DNA of 7,445 nucleotides from Armatimonadota bacterium (lineage in GTDB: Bacteria > Actinomycetota > Acidimicrobiia > Spongiisociales > UBA5794), in the NCBI GenBank assembly GCA_008501565.1, contig QQUL01000375.1, forward strand, positions 1 to 7,445. Reading direction: 5' to 3'. Every line of letters starts with the position of its first letter. Positions within the stretch are counted from its first letter, which is position 1. This document shows positions 1 through 6,072 of this stretch, in pieces. The position numbers were made by a program, and so were the translations under genes. The notes beneath the pieces were generated by a model, which saw only the letters and a program-made list of their open reading frames with translations, searched no databases and was not told the DNA's origin.

Positions 1-461
1 TTCTCGATGCCTGCGACCGCAGCAACATGAATCGCTGTCGGGATCGTGTCGTTGGACGATTGGCTTGCGTTCACATGGTCGTTGGGGCGTATGCGTTCCG
101 ACCCGAGATCTCCCCCGAGGATCTCGCTTGCGCGGTTCGCGCTCACCTCGTTTGCGTTCATGTTGGTGGACGTCCCGGAACCCGTCTGGAAAATGTCGAG
201 GACGAAGTGGTCATCAAGGGATCCGGCAATCACTTCCTCGGCCGCTGCCACGATTGCCTCGCATTGCTCTTCGTCGATGACGCCGAGTGACAGGTTGGTC
301 TCGGCAGCAGACGCCTTCAGGACACCGAGAGCCCAGATGAAGGTCCGTCCGAAACGCAGGTTCGAGATCGGGAAGTTGTCGACTGCCCGCTGCGTCGAGG
401 CTCCGTAGTAGGCACCCTCAGGTACCGGGACCTCGCCCATCGAATCTCGCTCGATCCGCAT
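1..461 (-). CDS. fumC: Class II fumarate hydratase (fumarase C), 5' part only
   Basis: Fumarase C interconverts fumarate and malate in the TCA cycle, in the cytoplasm and without an iron-sulfur cluster. The 153 visible residues begin MRIERDSMGEVPVP, matching the family's N-terminal pattern. They carry FQTGSGTSTNMNANEV (residues 91-106) and HVNASQSSNDTIPTAIH (129-145), both substrate-site signatures. GSGTSTN rather than the aspartase form GAGTSVN favours fumarase over aspartase. The ATG start is supported by a GAGGAG Shine-Dalgarno 6 bases upstream. The C-terminal two thirds, including the flexible SS loop, lie beyond the left edge. The gene follows the Sir2 gene on the same strand after 59 bases, so cotranscription is plausible. 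One oddity: the usual His of the HPND motif (the secondary 'B site' in E. coli FumC) is Arg125 here (RPNDHVN). Family assignment is secure. Confidence 0.95.
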   Translation of the reverse strand, partial: MRIERDSMGEVPVPEGAYYGASTQRAVDNFPISNLRFGRTFIWALGVLKASAAETNLSLGVIDEEQCEAIVAAAEEVIAGSLDDHFVLDIFQTGSGTSTNMNANEVSANRASEILGGDLGSERIRPNDHVNASQSSNDTIPTAIHVAAVAGIE

Positions 462-467
462 CGTTGT

Positions 468-473
468 CTCCTC
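468..473 (-). promoter_or_regulatory. Ribosome binding site of fumC
   Basis: On the minus strand the sequence reads GAGGAG, with a 6-base spacer before the ATG at 461. It is a strong Shine-Dalgarno and fixes the fumC start at this ATG rather than the internal Met8. Confidence 0.75.
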
Positions 474-520
474 AACTCGGCGTCTTGGACCAAACGATAG
501 TGACGCGCCGAGGCGTTGAT

Positions 521-1285
521 TCAGCCCACGAGCGCCAGGTCGACGGCTTGTGGGAACACGGCGGTTACATCCCCTTCGATTCGGAGGGTCAGTGTCGGCC
601 AGTGGTCATGCTCGGTCGCCCCCTGGTTGACGATGGCGTACGGGACACCGCGACTCGTCGGGGCGTATGGGATCTCGGCTGCCGGGTAGACACCGAGCGT
701 CGATCCGAGTGCCACCACGAGATCACACCGCTCCGCTGCCTGGTTCGCTCGGTGGAGCGACATGGGATCAAGCGACTGACCGAAGCTGATCGTCGCCGGT
801 TTCACAAGTCCGCCGCATTCGCTGCAGGTCGGGATGGTTCCGGTGCTCTCGTACGCCTCAAGATGTGGCTCGATTGGCGTGCGCATCTCGCACGACAGGC
901 ACGCAGCCTCCCGTCCTGTACCGTGGATCTCAACAAGACGGTTCGGGGATGTTCCCGCGTCCGCATGCAAACCGTCGATGTTCTGCGTGACGATCGTCTC
1001 CACTTTTCCGGCCCGCTCCAGCTCGACGCACGCGACATGTACCCGATTGGGTTTCGCATCTCCGAACACAGCCGCCGCCCGAGCCTTCTGGTCCCAATAC
1101 GCCCGTCGGTGGACCTCACTCGCGAGGAACTGATCGAAGGGGACGGGTCGTTCGGTGTTCCAGATGCCGTTCGGTCCGCGAAAGTCGGGTATTCCACTCG
1201 CCGTAGAGATCCCAGCACCCGTCAGAATCAGGACTGCGTCGGCTTCGCGTATCAACCGCGCCAGATGTGCAACGTCTGCATCCAT
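521..1285 (-). CDS. Sir2-family NAD-dependent protein deacylase (sirtuin)
   Basis: Sirtuins remove acyl groups from lysines using NAD+, giving nicotinamide and O-acyl-ADP-ribose. This is a complete, single-domain 254-residue cytoplasmic protein. Visible motifs are the Rossmann NAD loop GAGISTASGIPDFRG (23-37), TQNIDGLH (100-107), catalytic His121 in the HG pair, a zinc ribbon with Cys129/Cys132 and Cys154/Cys157, GSTLGVYPAA (194-203), and NQG (220-222). The normal FGE after the zinc module is FGQ (168-170). The Tyr-x-x-Arg pair that marks class III desuccinylases is not apparent; a Tyr-Trp at 63-64 resembles class II members, but I would not assign a class. The start ATG is the only one in frame, since a stop lies 8 codons upstream. 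A GGAAGGA motif sits 13 bases before it, rather far. It is followed by fumC (59 bases) and preceded by a 7-base repeat tract separating it from sufC. Confidence 0.94.
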   Translation of the reverse strand: MDADVAHLARLIREADAVLILTGAGISTASGIPDFRGPNGIWNTERPVPFDQFLASEVHRRAYWDQKARAAAVFGDAKPNRVHVACVELERAGKVETIVTQNIDGLHADAGTSPNRLVEIHGTGREAACLSCEMRTPIEPHLEAYESTGTIPTCSECGGLVKPATISFGQSLDPMSLHRANQAAERCDLVVALGSTLGVYPAAEIPYAPTSRGVPYAIVNQGATEHDHWPTLTLRIEGDVTAVFPQAVDLALVG

Positions 1286-1303
1286 GAAGCCAAGGTAGTC
1301 CTT

Positions 1304-1419
1304 CCGATTACCGACTACCGACTACCGATTACCGAAATCAGAAGTCAGAGGTCAGAAGTCAGGTCGGATTGCGGATTACGGACGTCGGTCATCGGTTATC
1401 GGTTATCGGTTATCGGAGG
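1304..1419. repeat. Degenerate 7-base tandem repeat tract with an internal imperfect inverted repeat
   Basis: The whole gap between sufC and the Sir2 gene is organised in 7-base steps. It starts with four CCGAYTA units plus CCGA (1304-1335), continues with TCAGARG units (1338-1363), then TCGGATT, GCGGATT, ACGGACG and TCGGTCA (1364-1391), three TCGGTTA units (1392-1412) and TCGGAGG ending at the sufC stop codon. The left block (1304-1335) and the right block (1385-1416) are inverted copies, matching at about 26 of 32 positions around a 49-base loop. The transcript could therefore fold into a long imperfect hairpin. There is no T-run typical of an intrinsic terminator. Similar low-complexity repeats are known from intergenic regions of unrelated bacteria, where they are sometimes mis-called as proteins. 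The function is unknown; it could attenuate transcription or protect the sufC mRNA 3' end. Confidence 0.85.
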
Positions 1420-2151
1420 TCAGCGGGCGTTGGCTGCTTGGAGTTCGGTGTAGCCGCCGGATTCGAGTTCTTCTGCGACTTCGGGGCCGCCGCTTTGGAC
1501 GATCCTTCCGTTGACCATCACGTGGACCTTGTCAACGTCCATGTAGCGGAGGATCCGGCTGTAGTGCGTGATGATGAGGATGCCCATGTCGTCACTTCGC
1601 ATGGCTTCCACCATGGCAGCGACCTCGCGGACCGCATCGATGTCGAGACCTGAGTCGATCTCATCGAGAATCGCCATCTTCGGCTTGGCCACGCCGAGCA
1701 GATACATCTCGGATCGCTTCTTCTCACCACCCGACAGCCCGACGTTGACGAATCGTTCCCGGAACGGATTCATCGACAAAGTCTTGGTCGTCGCCGACTC
1801 ACGAGCCGCATACCCGTCATCGTCGGGATTCGAGGCAGCCATTGCTTCGGTCAAGTCATTCAACGTGACACCGGGGATCTCCGTCGGATACTGAAACGCC
1901 TCAAAGAGTCCAGCCCGTGCTCGCTCATCGACCGTCATGCCCATGATGTCGACGCCGTCGACAAGAGCATCGCCAGACGTCTCGTAATCCGACTTGCCCA
2001 TCAACGCGTGACACAAGGTTGACTTGCCGGAACCGTTCGGACCCATGACAGCGTGAACCTCACCAAAAGGAACGGTGAGGTCAACACCGCGGAGGATTTC
2101 GAGATCTCCGATCGATGCCTTCAGGTTCGTGACTTCAAGAGCATTACTCAT
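1420..2151 (-). CDS. sufC: SufC, ABC-type ATPase of the SUF Fe-S cluster assembly complex
   Basis: SufC hydrolyses ATP to drive conformational change in the SufB-SufC-SufD scaffold that builds Fe-S clusters in the cytoplasm. The 243-residue protein has Walker A GPNGSGKST (37-45), Q-loop Gln87, signature LSGGEKKR (139-146), Walker B MAILDEID (159-166) and switch His196 in ITHYSRIL. The EKKR after the signature and the SGLDIDAV D-loop are characteristic of SufC rather than transporter ATPases, and no membrane segment is present. The open frame extends about 100 codons further upstream, but that part lies antiparallel to nothing sensible and overlaps the ferredoxin gene. The start at 2151 gives the normal SufC length and the N-terminus MSNALEVTNLKASIG. 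Its ATG overlaps the ferredoxin stop by 8 bases (ATGAGTAA), implying translational coupling. The stop abuts the heptad repeat tract. No sufS follows. Confidence 0.97.
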   Translation of the reverse strand: MSNALEVTNLKASIGDLEILRGVDLTVPFGEVHAVMGPNGSGKSTLCHALMGKSDYETSGDALVDGVDIMGMTVDERARAGLFEAFQYPTEIPGVTLNDLTEAMAASNPDDDGYAARESATTKTLSMNPFRERFVNVGLSGGEKKRSEMYLLGVAKPKMAILDEIDSGLDIDAVREVAAMVEAMRSDDMGILIITHYSRILRYMDVDKVHVMVNGRIVQSGGPEVAEELESGGYTELQAANAR

Positions 2152-2470
2152 CGCTTGCCTCGTCTTCAATCGTGAGAACCACTTCGCCGTTGGTGATCTC
2201 GGTTGTATAGGAAGCGACCGGCTTGGTCGCAGGCAGCGAACACACGGCGCCAGTTCTGATGTCGAACTCGGCGCCGTGGCGCGGACACTCGATCTCGAAC
2301 CCGAACAACTCCCCCTCCGAAAGGGATGCTTCTGCATGGCTGCAGCGATCAGCGATCGCATACACGCAGTCCTCGACTCGGAAGACCGCAATGGTGGCCG
2401 AGCCGATTTCGATCTTGGTGCCGGCTCCTTCTGGAAACGTATCGAGCGCACCGATGGAATGGCGGCTCAT
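2144..2470 (-). CDS. Rieske-type [2Fe-2S] ferredoxin of the suf operon
   Basis: This is a small 108-residue soluble ferredoxin-like Rieske protein. The cluster ligands are Cys43 and His45 (RCSH) and Cys62 and His65 (ECPRHG), spaced as in dioxygenase ferredoxins, followed by GAEFDIRTG, the usual strand after the second box. It has no signal peptide or membrane anchor, so it is not a quinol oxidase Rieske subunit. Annotation pipelines often call this gene a cinnamate or non-heme dioxygenase ferredoxin subunit, but its position between sufD and sufC, known in other actinobacteria, suggests electron supply to Fe-S assembly or cluster handling (inference). The open frame begins at 2527, but the start at 2470 is chosen because its ATG overlaps the sufD stop as ATGA and gives the family's normal N-terminus. 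A purine-rich AAGAAGG lies upstream. Confidence 0.93.
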   Translation of the reverse strand: MSRHSIGALDTFPEGAGTKIEIGSATIAVFRVEDCVYAIADRCSHAEASLSEGELFGFEIECPRHGAEFDIRTGAVCSLPATKPVASYTTEITNGEVVLTIEDEASDE

Positions 2471-3666
2471 ACCCTGCCTTCTTCTTGTGCGGTGATGTAC
2501 TTCATGTTGATGCGTTCGCGGATCCACGGCCGAAGGTCGGCGTGCGGGATCTGGCTGATCGACTCTTCGAAGAATCCCCGAACCTGGAGCCTGTCAGCCA
2601 CGTCAGGGGTGAGCCCTCGACTCATCAGGTAGTACCGCTGGTCTTCATCAAGTGGGCCGACGCTCGAACCGTGCCCACACTTGACGTCGTTTGCCAGAAT
2701 CTCGAGGTTCGGAACCGACTGGGCAGACGCACCACTCGAAAGAATCAGGTTGCGGTTCGTCTGGAAAGCCTCGGTCTTGACCCCGGTCGTCTCGATCCGG
2801 ATCATTCCGGTGAAGACCGAGAGCGCATCGTCTTCGACGGCACCCTTGAGAAACATGTCAGAACGAGTGTTGGTTCCGATGTGATTCATGAAGTATCGGT
2901 AGTCGAGCGTCTGGTCATCCTCACCGAAATAGACGCCGTAAATCTTGGCCCACGAGCCGTGACCGATGAAGTTCACGTCCAGATGGAGGCGACCGATCTT
3001 GGCACCAAGACCAACCTCAGAAAGAGTCAGTCCCGAATCGCGTCCAAGATTGACGACAGCTCTGCCCATCGCTCGGGTCTGGTAGTTCCAGTCCTGGATC
3101 ACCGTCAGAGCGAGTCGGGCATTGTCACCGACGTTGGCCGTCAGGCGCGGAACAACGACAGCTGGAACGTCGGATGCCGAACGAAACCGAACGACAACGG
3201 ACGCTTCAGATCCGGCGGGTACTTCCACGTGTACACCGGGGAACGTCGTTGCGGCACCGGTCGACTGCACATCGACAAACACCTTCTCCCCCAGATGGTC
3301 GCCGTCGATCAAAACGGCTCCGGGAGCGAGTGCGTCGTATGCGGTGGCAAACAGATCGGTCCCGACACCGTCGTCCGTCGGTTCAGATGCCGAAATGACG
3401 GTTGATACTCCGGCGTCCGTGACGAACCCGTCGATCACCGACACGATCTTCCCTGTCCATGCCTCGGCCAATTCGTCGGGCGAAGCGACGGTGCCGGGCT
3501 GTGAAGGAGCGGAGTCGAATGCCGGATCAAAGTCGAGATCGAGATAGCGCCAGATCTCATCGCGTTCGGAGGGCATTGCGAGATCGTCGAGCCGTCCGGA
3601 CGCGTCTGCGCGCCGAGCGGCGAGCCACGCTGGGTCGTCGGTTCCGGGAATAGTGGGTGCTGTCAC
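2467..3666 (-). CDS. sufD: SufD, Fe-S cluster assembly scaffold protein
   Basis: SufD pairs with SufB on two SufC ATPases to form the SUF scaffold and supports iron entry and cluster assembly. The 399-residue protein (E. coli SufD is about 423) ends in the SufBD core: HIGTNTRSDMFLKG (262-275), QTNRNLILS (302-310), and LEILANDVKCGHGSSVGPLDEDQ (321-343). KCGHG, with His332, corresponds to the essential His of SufD; SufB instead shows an ENADAKLEHEA-type motif, which argues for SufD. The N-terminal WRYLDLDF (39-46) is also typical. The start is a GTG at 3666, with AAGGA about 6 bases upstream; the ATG two bases earlier runs straight into a stop. It is the first gene of the suf group here, after a 110-base gap. 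It ends in a 4-base overlap with the ferredoxin gene. SufB, normally directly upstream, is absent from the window. Confidence 0.94.
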   Translation of the reverse strand: MTAPTIPGTDDPAWLAARRADASGRLDDLAMPSERDEIWRYLDLDFDPAFDSAPSQPGTVASPDELAEAWTGKIVSVIDGFVTDAGVSTVISASEPTDDGVGTDLFATAYDALAPGAVLIDGDHLGEKVFVDVQSTGAATTFPGVHVEVPAGSEASVVVRFRSASDVPAVVVPRLTANVGDNARLALTVIQDWNYQTRAMGRAVVNLGRDSGLTLSEVGLGAKIGRLHLDVNFIGHGSWAKIYGVYFGEDDQTLDYRYFMNHIGTNTRSDMFLKGAVEDDALSVFTGMIRIETTGVKTEAFQTNRNLILSSGASAQSVPNLEILANDVKCGHGSSVGPLDEDQRYYLMSRGLTPDVADRLQVRGFFEESISQIPHADLRPWIRERINMKYITAQEEGRV

Positions 3667-3691
3667 ATCAAATCCTTGGTGGAATGGTCCG

Positions 3692-3715
3692 AGGATACCC
3701 TTGCAGTTGTTGCAA
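3692..3715 (-). promoter_or_regulatory. Candidate suf operon -10 element with an adjacent dyad (possible operator)
   Basis: On the minus strand a TATCCT hexamer (3692-3697) fits the TAnnnT -10 pattern about 25 bases before the sufD start. Directly upstream of it, 3701-3715, is a perfect inverted repeat TTGCA-N5-TGCAA, which would lie between the -10 and -35 elements, a classic repressor position. No good -35 is visible at the normal distance, so activation or a weak promoter is possible. The dyad is seen in the sequence; its role as an operator is inference. Confidence 0.4.
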
Positions 3716-3747
3716 TTCGGCCGTTACCAACACGACGGTAGGGCTAA

Positions 3748-3776
3748 TGGCGGGCTCGCCACTTGCAGCTTTCTGC
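3748..3776 (-). terminator. Two short hairpins after the uracil-DNA glycosylase gene (weak terminator candidate)
   Basis: Immediately after the glycosylase stop codon the minus strand can form GCAG-AAAG-CTGC (3765-3776), then TGGCG-AGCC-CGCCA (3748-3761), extendable by a G-U and an A-U pair. Neither is followed by a T-run, so termination would be weak at best. Readthrough into sufD remains possible. Confidence 0.25.
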
Positions 3777-4511
3777 TTACAGCCTCGGAGCGGCGGCGAT
3801 CGCTGCGGCCCGCGCGAAGACGGAGTCGAGCATTGGCTCAGTCAGACGTCCGGTGAAGGTGTTTTGTTGGGAGACGTGGTAGCTGGCCACGATCGTGACA
3901 TCGTCGAGATCGACCTCGAGGCCATGACCGAACTTGGGTCGAGGTGATGGGAGATCATGCCCGGTGCGTCGCAGATGGCTCCAAAAAGCGTGGTAGCCGA
4001 ACTGACCGAGAGTGACGTACACGCGTGCGTTCGGCAACAGCGCTAATTCGGCATCGAGCCACCCAGCGCAGTTGTCCCGTTCCTCGGCTGTGGGCTTGTT
4101 CTGTGGTGGGGCACATCGCACCGGCGCCGTGACCCATACGTCCGAGAGTTCAAGTCCGTCATCGCGGCTCACTGATGTCGGCTGGTTCGCCAATCCAGCG
4201 GTGTGCAGCGAGCGGAAGAGCCAATCCCCCGACCGATCACCCGTGAACATTCGTCCCGTGCGATTTGCCCCGTGGGCGGCGGGGGCCAGACCAACGACGA
4301 CAATACGTGCGTCCGGATCACCAAACCCGGGGACAGGTTTTCCCCAATAGTCCTCGTCGGCAAACGACGCTCGCTTGTTGACCGCGACCGCTTCGCGCCA
4401 CTCCACGAGTCGGGGACACATCCGACACTCCGCAATCGTGTCCCCGAGCTCAGTCAGCGCGGCGGCAGCATCGCCCGTGTGTATCCCGCGTTGTTGCTCC
4501 ACAGAAGCCAT
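3777..4511 (-). CDS. udgB: Uracil-DNA glycosylase, family 5 (UdgB type), [4Fe-4S]
   Basis: UdgB enzymes excise uracil, and in several members other deaminated bases, from DNA to start base excision repair. The 244-residue protein has four conserved cysteines (29, 32, 133, 148), in the pattern that binds a [4Fe-4S] cluster in families 4 and 5. Motif A is GLAPAAHGANRTGRMFTGD (74-92) and motif B is HVSQQNTFTGRLT (212-224). The GLAPAAHG form of motif A, with Ala where many UDGs have a catalytic acid or Asn, and the QNT-TGRLT motif identify family 5. The ATG at 4511 is supported by GAGGA about 7 bases upstream, though it lies 58 bases inside the preceding lipoprotein gene, implying cotranscription and possible translational coupling. 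The nearest downstream gene, sufD, makes part of a pathway for Fe-S clusters such as this enzyme needs. Confidence in the family is high. Confidence 0.94.
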   Translation of the reverse strand: MASVEQQRGIHTGDAAAALTELGDTIAECRMCPRLVEWREAVAVNKRASFADEDYWGKPVPGFGDPDARIVVVGLAPAAHGANRTGRMFTGDRSGDWLFRSLHTAGLANQPTSVSRDDGLELSDVWVTAPVRCAPPQNKPTAEERDNCAGWLDAELALLPNARVYVTLGQFGYHAFWSHLRRTGHDLPSPRPKFGHGLEVDLDDVTIVASYHVSQQNTFTGRLTEPMLDSVFARAAAIAAAPRL

Positions 4512-5941
4512 CCCATGTCCTCATCCGATACCGCCGACTGTACGGCTCGTTGATCGGTTTCGCTGATCGCCCATGTTTGGAGCCAGGGTCGGAAGTAGGC
4601 GAATCCGACGAGCTTCGGCTTTCCACCATCGAGGGCGGTGGTGACCACCTCGATCGCGTGCTCATCGGGGTCGTCCATTCCCTTCCACCCCTTCCCGTAG
4701 TTCGTGGTGTACAAGGTTGGGGACAACACATCAACAGCACCAGACATGGCCTCTGGCTCCTGGCCAACACCCTCATCCGTTCCGGACTCGAGGACGATTC
4801 CCAGCAGTGTGACGGAAACAGCACAGTCCGGATGGAGAACCGAATAGGCACGATCCAGGAACGCAGTGATCGCCCCAACCCGCACCTCCTGGTTGTATTC
4901 GCCGTCGAACACGGCATTGTTGAGATCGCCGATGGGCCAGGACACAAAATCAAACTGGATCTCGTCGAACCCGCGCAGGCAGGCCTCCTCCGCGATCGCG
5001 ATCGAATACTCATAGCCAGCAGGATCCGATGGATCCAACCATGCGTAGCCGTTGGGGGCTCGCCACAGCTCACCACTTGGTGTTGTCACCGCGTGCTCGG
5101 GTTGTGCCACGGCATAGAAGTTGTCCTGGAACACCCCGATCCGTCCGATCGTGTAGAGGTCGTGGGCAGCGGCGTCGCTCAACACGTCCTCAATCCGGAA
5201 GTGTTCGGCAATGGCGCCAACAGACGCAGCCTCCGCGATCTTGGATCCGTACAGAACGGTTCCGTCCTCGCCCTTGAGGTCAACCACGACGCCGTTGATG
5301 GCACTTCCGTCCGCCAGATCCAGCAGGCGATTCCAAACCGTCGTATCTGCGATGTCGGTCGCGGACGCTCGAAGAGCCTTCACGACAATCCGCTCCATCG
5401 GGATGTCGAGGGATACGACAGACCCATCCCACTCAAACTGCTTTGTTTGCCACGCAGGTCGCGAGAGCGTGATCGTTCCGCTCGTTGCCCGCTCCAACGC
5501 ATACCTTCCCTCGTTGTCGGTACGGTCCTCGTCGTCTCCCAGTTGCACGAGTGCGCCAGGGAGTGGCCGTCCATCGTGTGTCGTGATGCGGCCCTGAAGA
5601 ACGACCGGTTCCAGCCGGAACTCGACCGACCCGCCTTCTGGGTATTCCTCGATCCGATAGTCGATCGACTCGAAGCCTGGTGAGGACACCACAAGCTCAA
5701 TCGTCTGTCGCTCCCATGGCAGTACCCGGATTCCGTCGATGGGTGAGATCCCCGATCCGTTCGCAACAACCGTCGATGGGATCACATCGAGGTCGTCGGC
5801 TGCGACGACAACGATCTCGACCATCGGGTTCCCCTGCTCGGGAGGAATCACGGCGTTCCCGGGCCCCATCCCGTTCATCCCGGTACAGGAGCTCGCCACG
5901 AACGCGAGTGCTCCGATACACAGGATCAATGTTCGTTTCAT
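4454..5941 (-). CDS. Lipoprotein with carboxypeptidase-like beta domain and DUF4015-type putative glycoside hydrolase domain
   Basis: The 495-residue protein starts with a lipoprotein signal peptide: Lys2/Arg3, a hydrophobic stretch, and lipobox VASSC with Cys19, so the mature protein should be anchored outside the membrane. Residues about 41-112 resemble a PEGA-like beta domain (SSPGFESIDYRIEEYPEG). Residues about 115-183 resemble a carboxypeptidase regulatory-like fold (LQGRITTHDGRPLPGALVQL, then TDNEGRYAL). From about 185 the protein matches the putative glycosyl hydrolase domain DUF4015: INGVVVDLKGEDG (215-227), YTIGRIGVFQD (263-273), GYAWLDPSD (298-306) and GFDEIQFDFVSWP (324-336), where many relatives read FDEIQFDYIRFP. 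It probably acts on a cell-surface or extracellular polysaccharide, but the substrate is unknown and catalysis is unproven for the family. It is divergent from the sigma factor gene and overlaps udgB. No strong Shine-Dalgarno is seen before the ATG. Confidence 0.85.
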   Translation of the reverse strand: MKRTLILCIGALAFVASSCTGMNGMGPGNAVIPPEQGNPMVEIVVVAADDLDVIPSTVVANGSGISPIDGIRVLPWERQTIELVVSSPGFESIDYRIEEYPEGGSVEFRLEPVVLQGRITTHDGRPLPGALVQLGDDEDRTDNEGRYALERATSGTITLSRPAWQTKQFEWDGSVVSLDIPMERIVVKALRASATDIADTTVWNRLLDLADGSAINGVVVDLKGEDGTVLYGSKIAEAASVGAIAEHFRIEDVLSDAAAHDLYTIGRIGVFQDNFYAVAQPEHAVTTPSGELWRAPNGYAWLDPSDPAGYEYSIAIAEEACLRGFDEIQFDFVSWPIGDLNNAVFDGEYNQEVRVGAITAFLDRAYSVLHPDCAVSVTLLGIVLESGTDEGVGQEPEAMSGAVDVLSPTLYTTNYGKGWKGMDDPDEHAIEVVTTALDGGKPKLVGFAYFRPWLQTWAISETDQRAVQSAVSDEDMGWLLWSNNAGYTRAMLPPR

Positions 5942-5961
5942 ACGGGAAAATCCAGGCTGTC

Positions 5962-5992
5962 AGTATGTCGAGACCGGAATTGAAGCGTACAA
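5962..5992 (-). promoter_or_regulatory. Weak candidate promoter of the lipoprotein gene
   Basis: On the minus strand TTGTAC (5987-5992) and CATACT (5962-5967) are separated by 19 bases, a little longer than ideal, and would give a very short leader before the ATG at 5941. The match is loose and is offered only because a divergent promoter is expected in this 131-base gap. Confidence 0.25.
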
Positions 5993-5997
5993 CTCTC

Positions 5998-6026
5998 TTG
6001 CGACACTGGCCGAATGGTGATAACTT
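5998..6026 (+). promoter_or_regulatory. Candidate sigma-70 promoter of the sigma factor gene
   Basis: TTGCGA (5998-6003) and TAACTT (6021-6026) are spaced by exactly 17 bases, with a TG just upstream of the -10 region (TGATAACTT). Transcription would start near 6033 and leave a leader of about 40 bases before the ATG at 6073. This arrangement also argues against the longer upstream starts of the open frame. Confidence 0.5.
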
Positions 6027-6072
6027 CCAGTTCTCGACAAGCACGCAGTTTTCATGGCCAGGGGCGGAGACA

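Noticed and set aside
1304..1419. The repeat tract as a CRISPR array
   Set aside because: The units are 7 bases long and contiguous, with no unique spacers and no cas genes nearby.
464..1453. A 329-codon plus-strand open frame across the sirtuin gene and repeat tract
   Set aside because: It is antisense to a clear Sir2 protein with all motifs, its translation matches no family I recognise, and its C-terminus is just translated heptad repeat.
2152..2451. A 100-residue N-terminal extension of SufC
   Set aside because: It would overlap the Rieske gene almost completely, is rich in Arg and Ser without any domain, and SufC has its normal length and start at 2151.
2326..3405. A 359-codon plus-strand open frame opposite sufD and the Rieske gene
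   Set aside because: It is antisense to two genes with unmistakable motifs, and long antisense frames are expected from codon bias at this GC content.
4550..5683. A 377-codon plus-strand open frame opposite the lipoprotein gene
   Set aside because: It has no recognisable domain, while the minus strand encodes a lipobox and a DUF4015-like domain.
5680..6072. An N-terminal extension of the sigma factor that might have been region 1.1
   Set aside because: It is Arg- and Ser-rich rather than acidic, overlaps the divergent lipoprotein gene, and precedes the likely promoter at 5998-6026.
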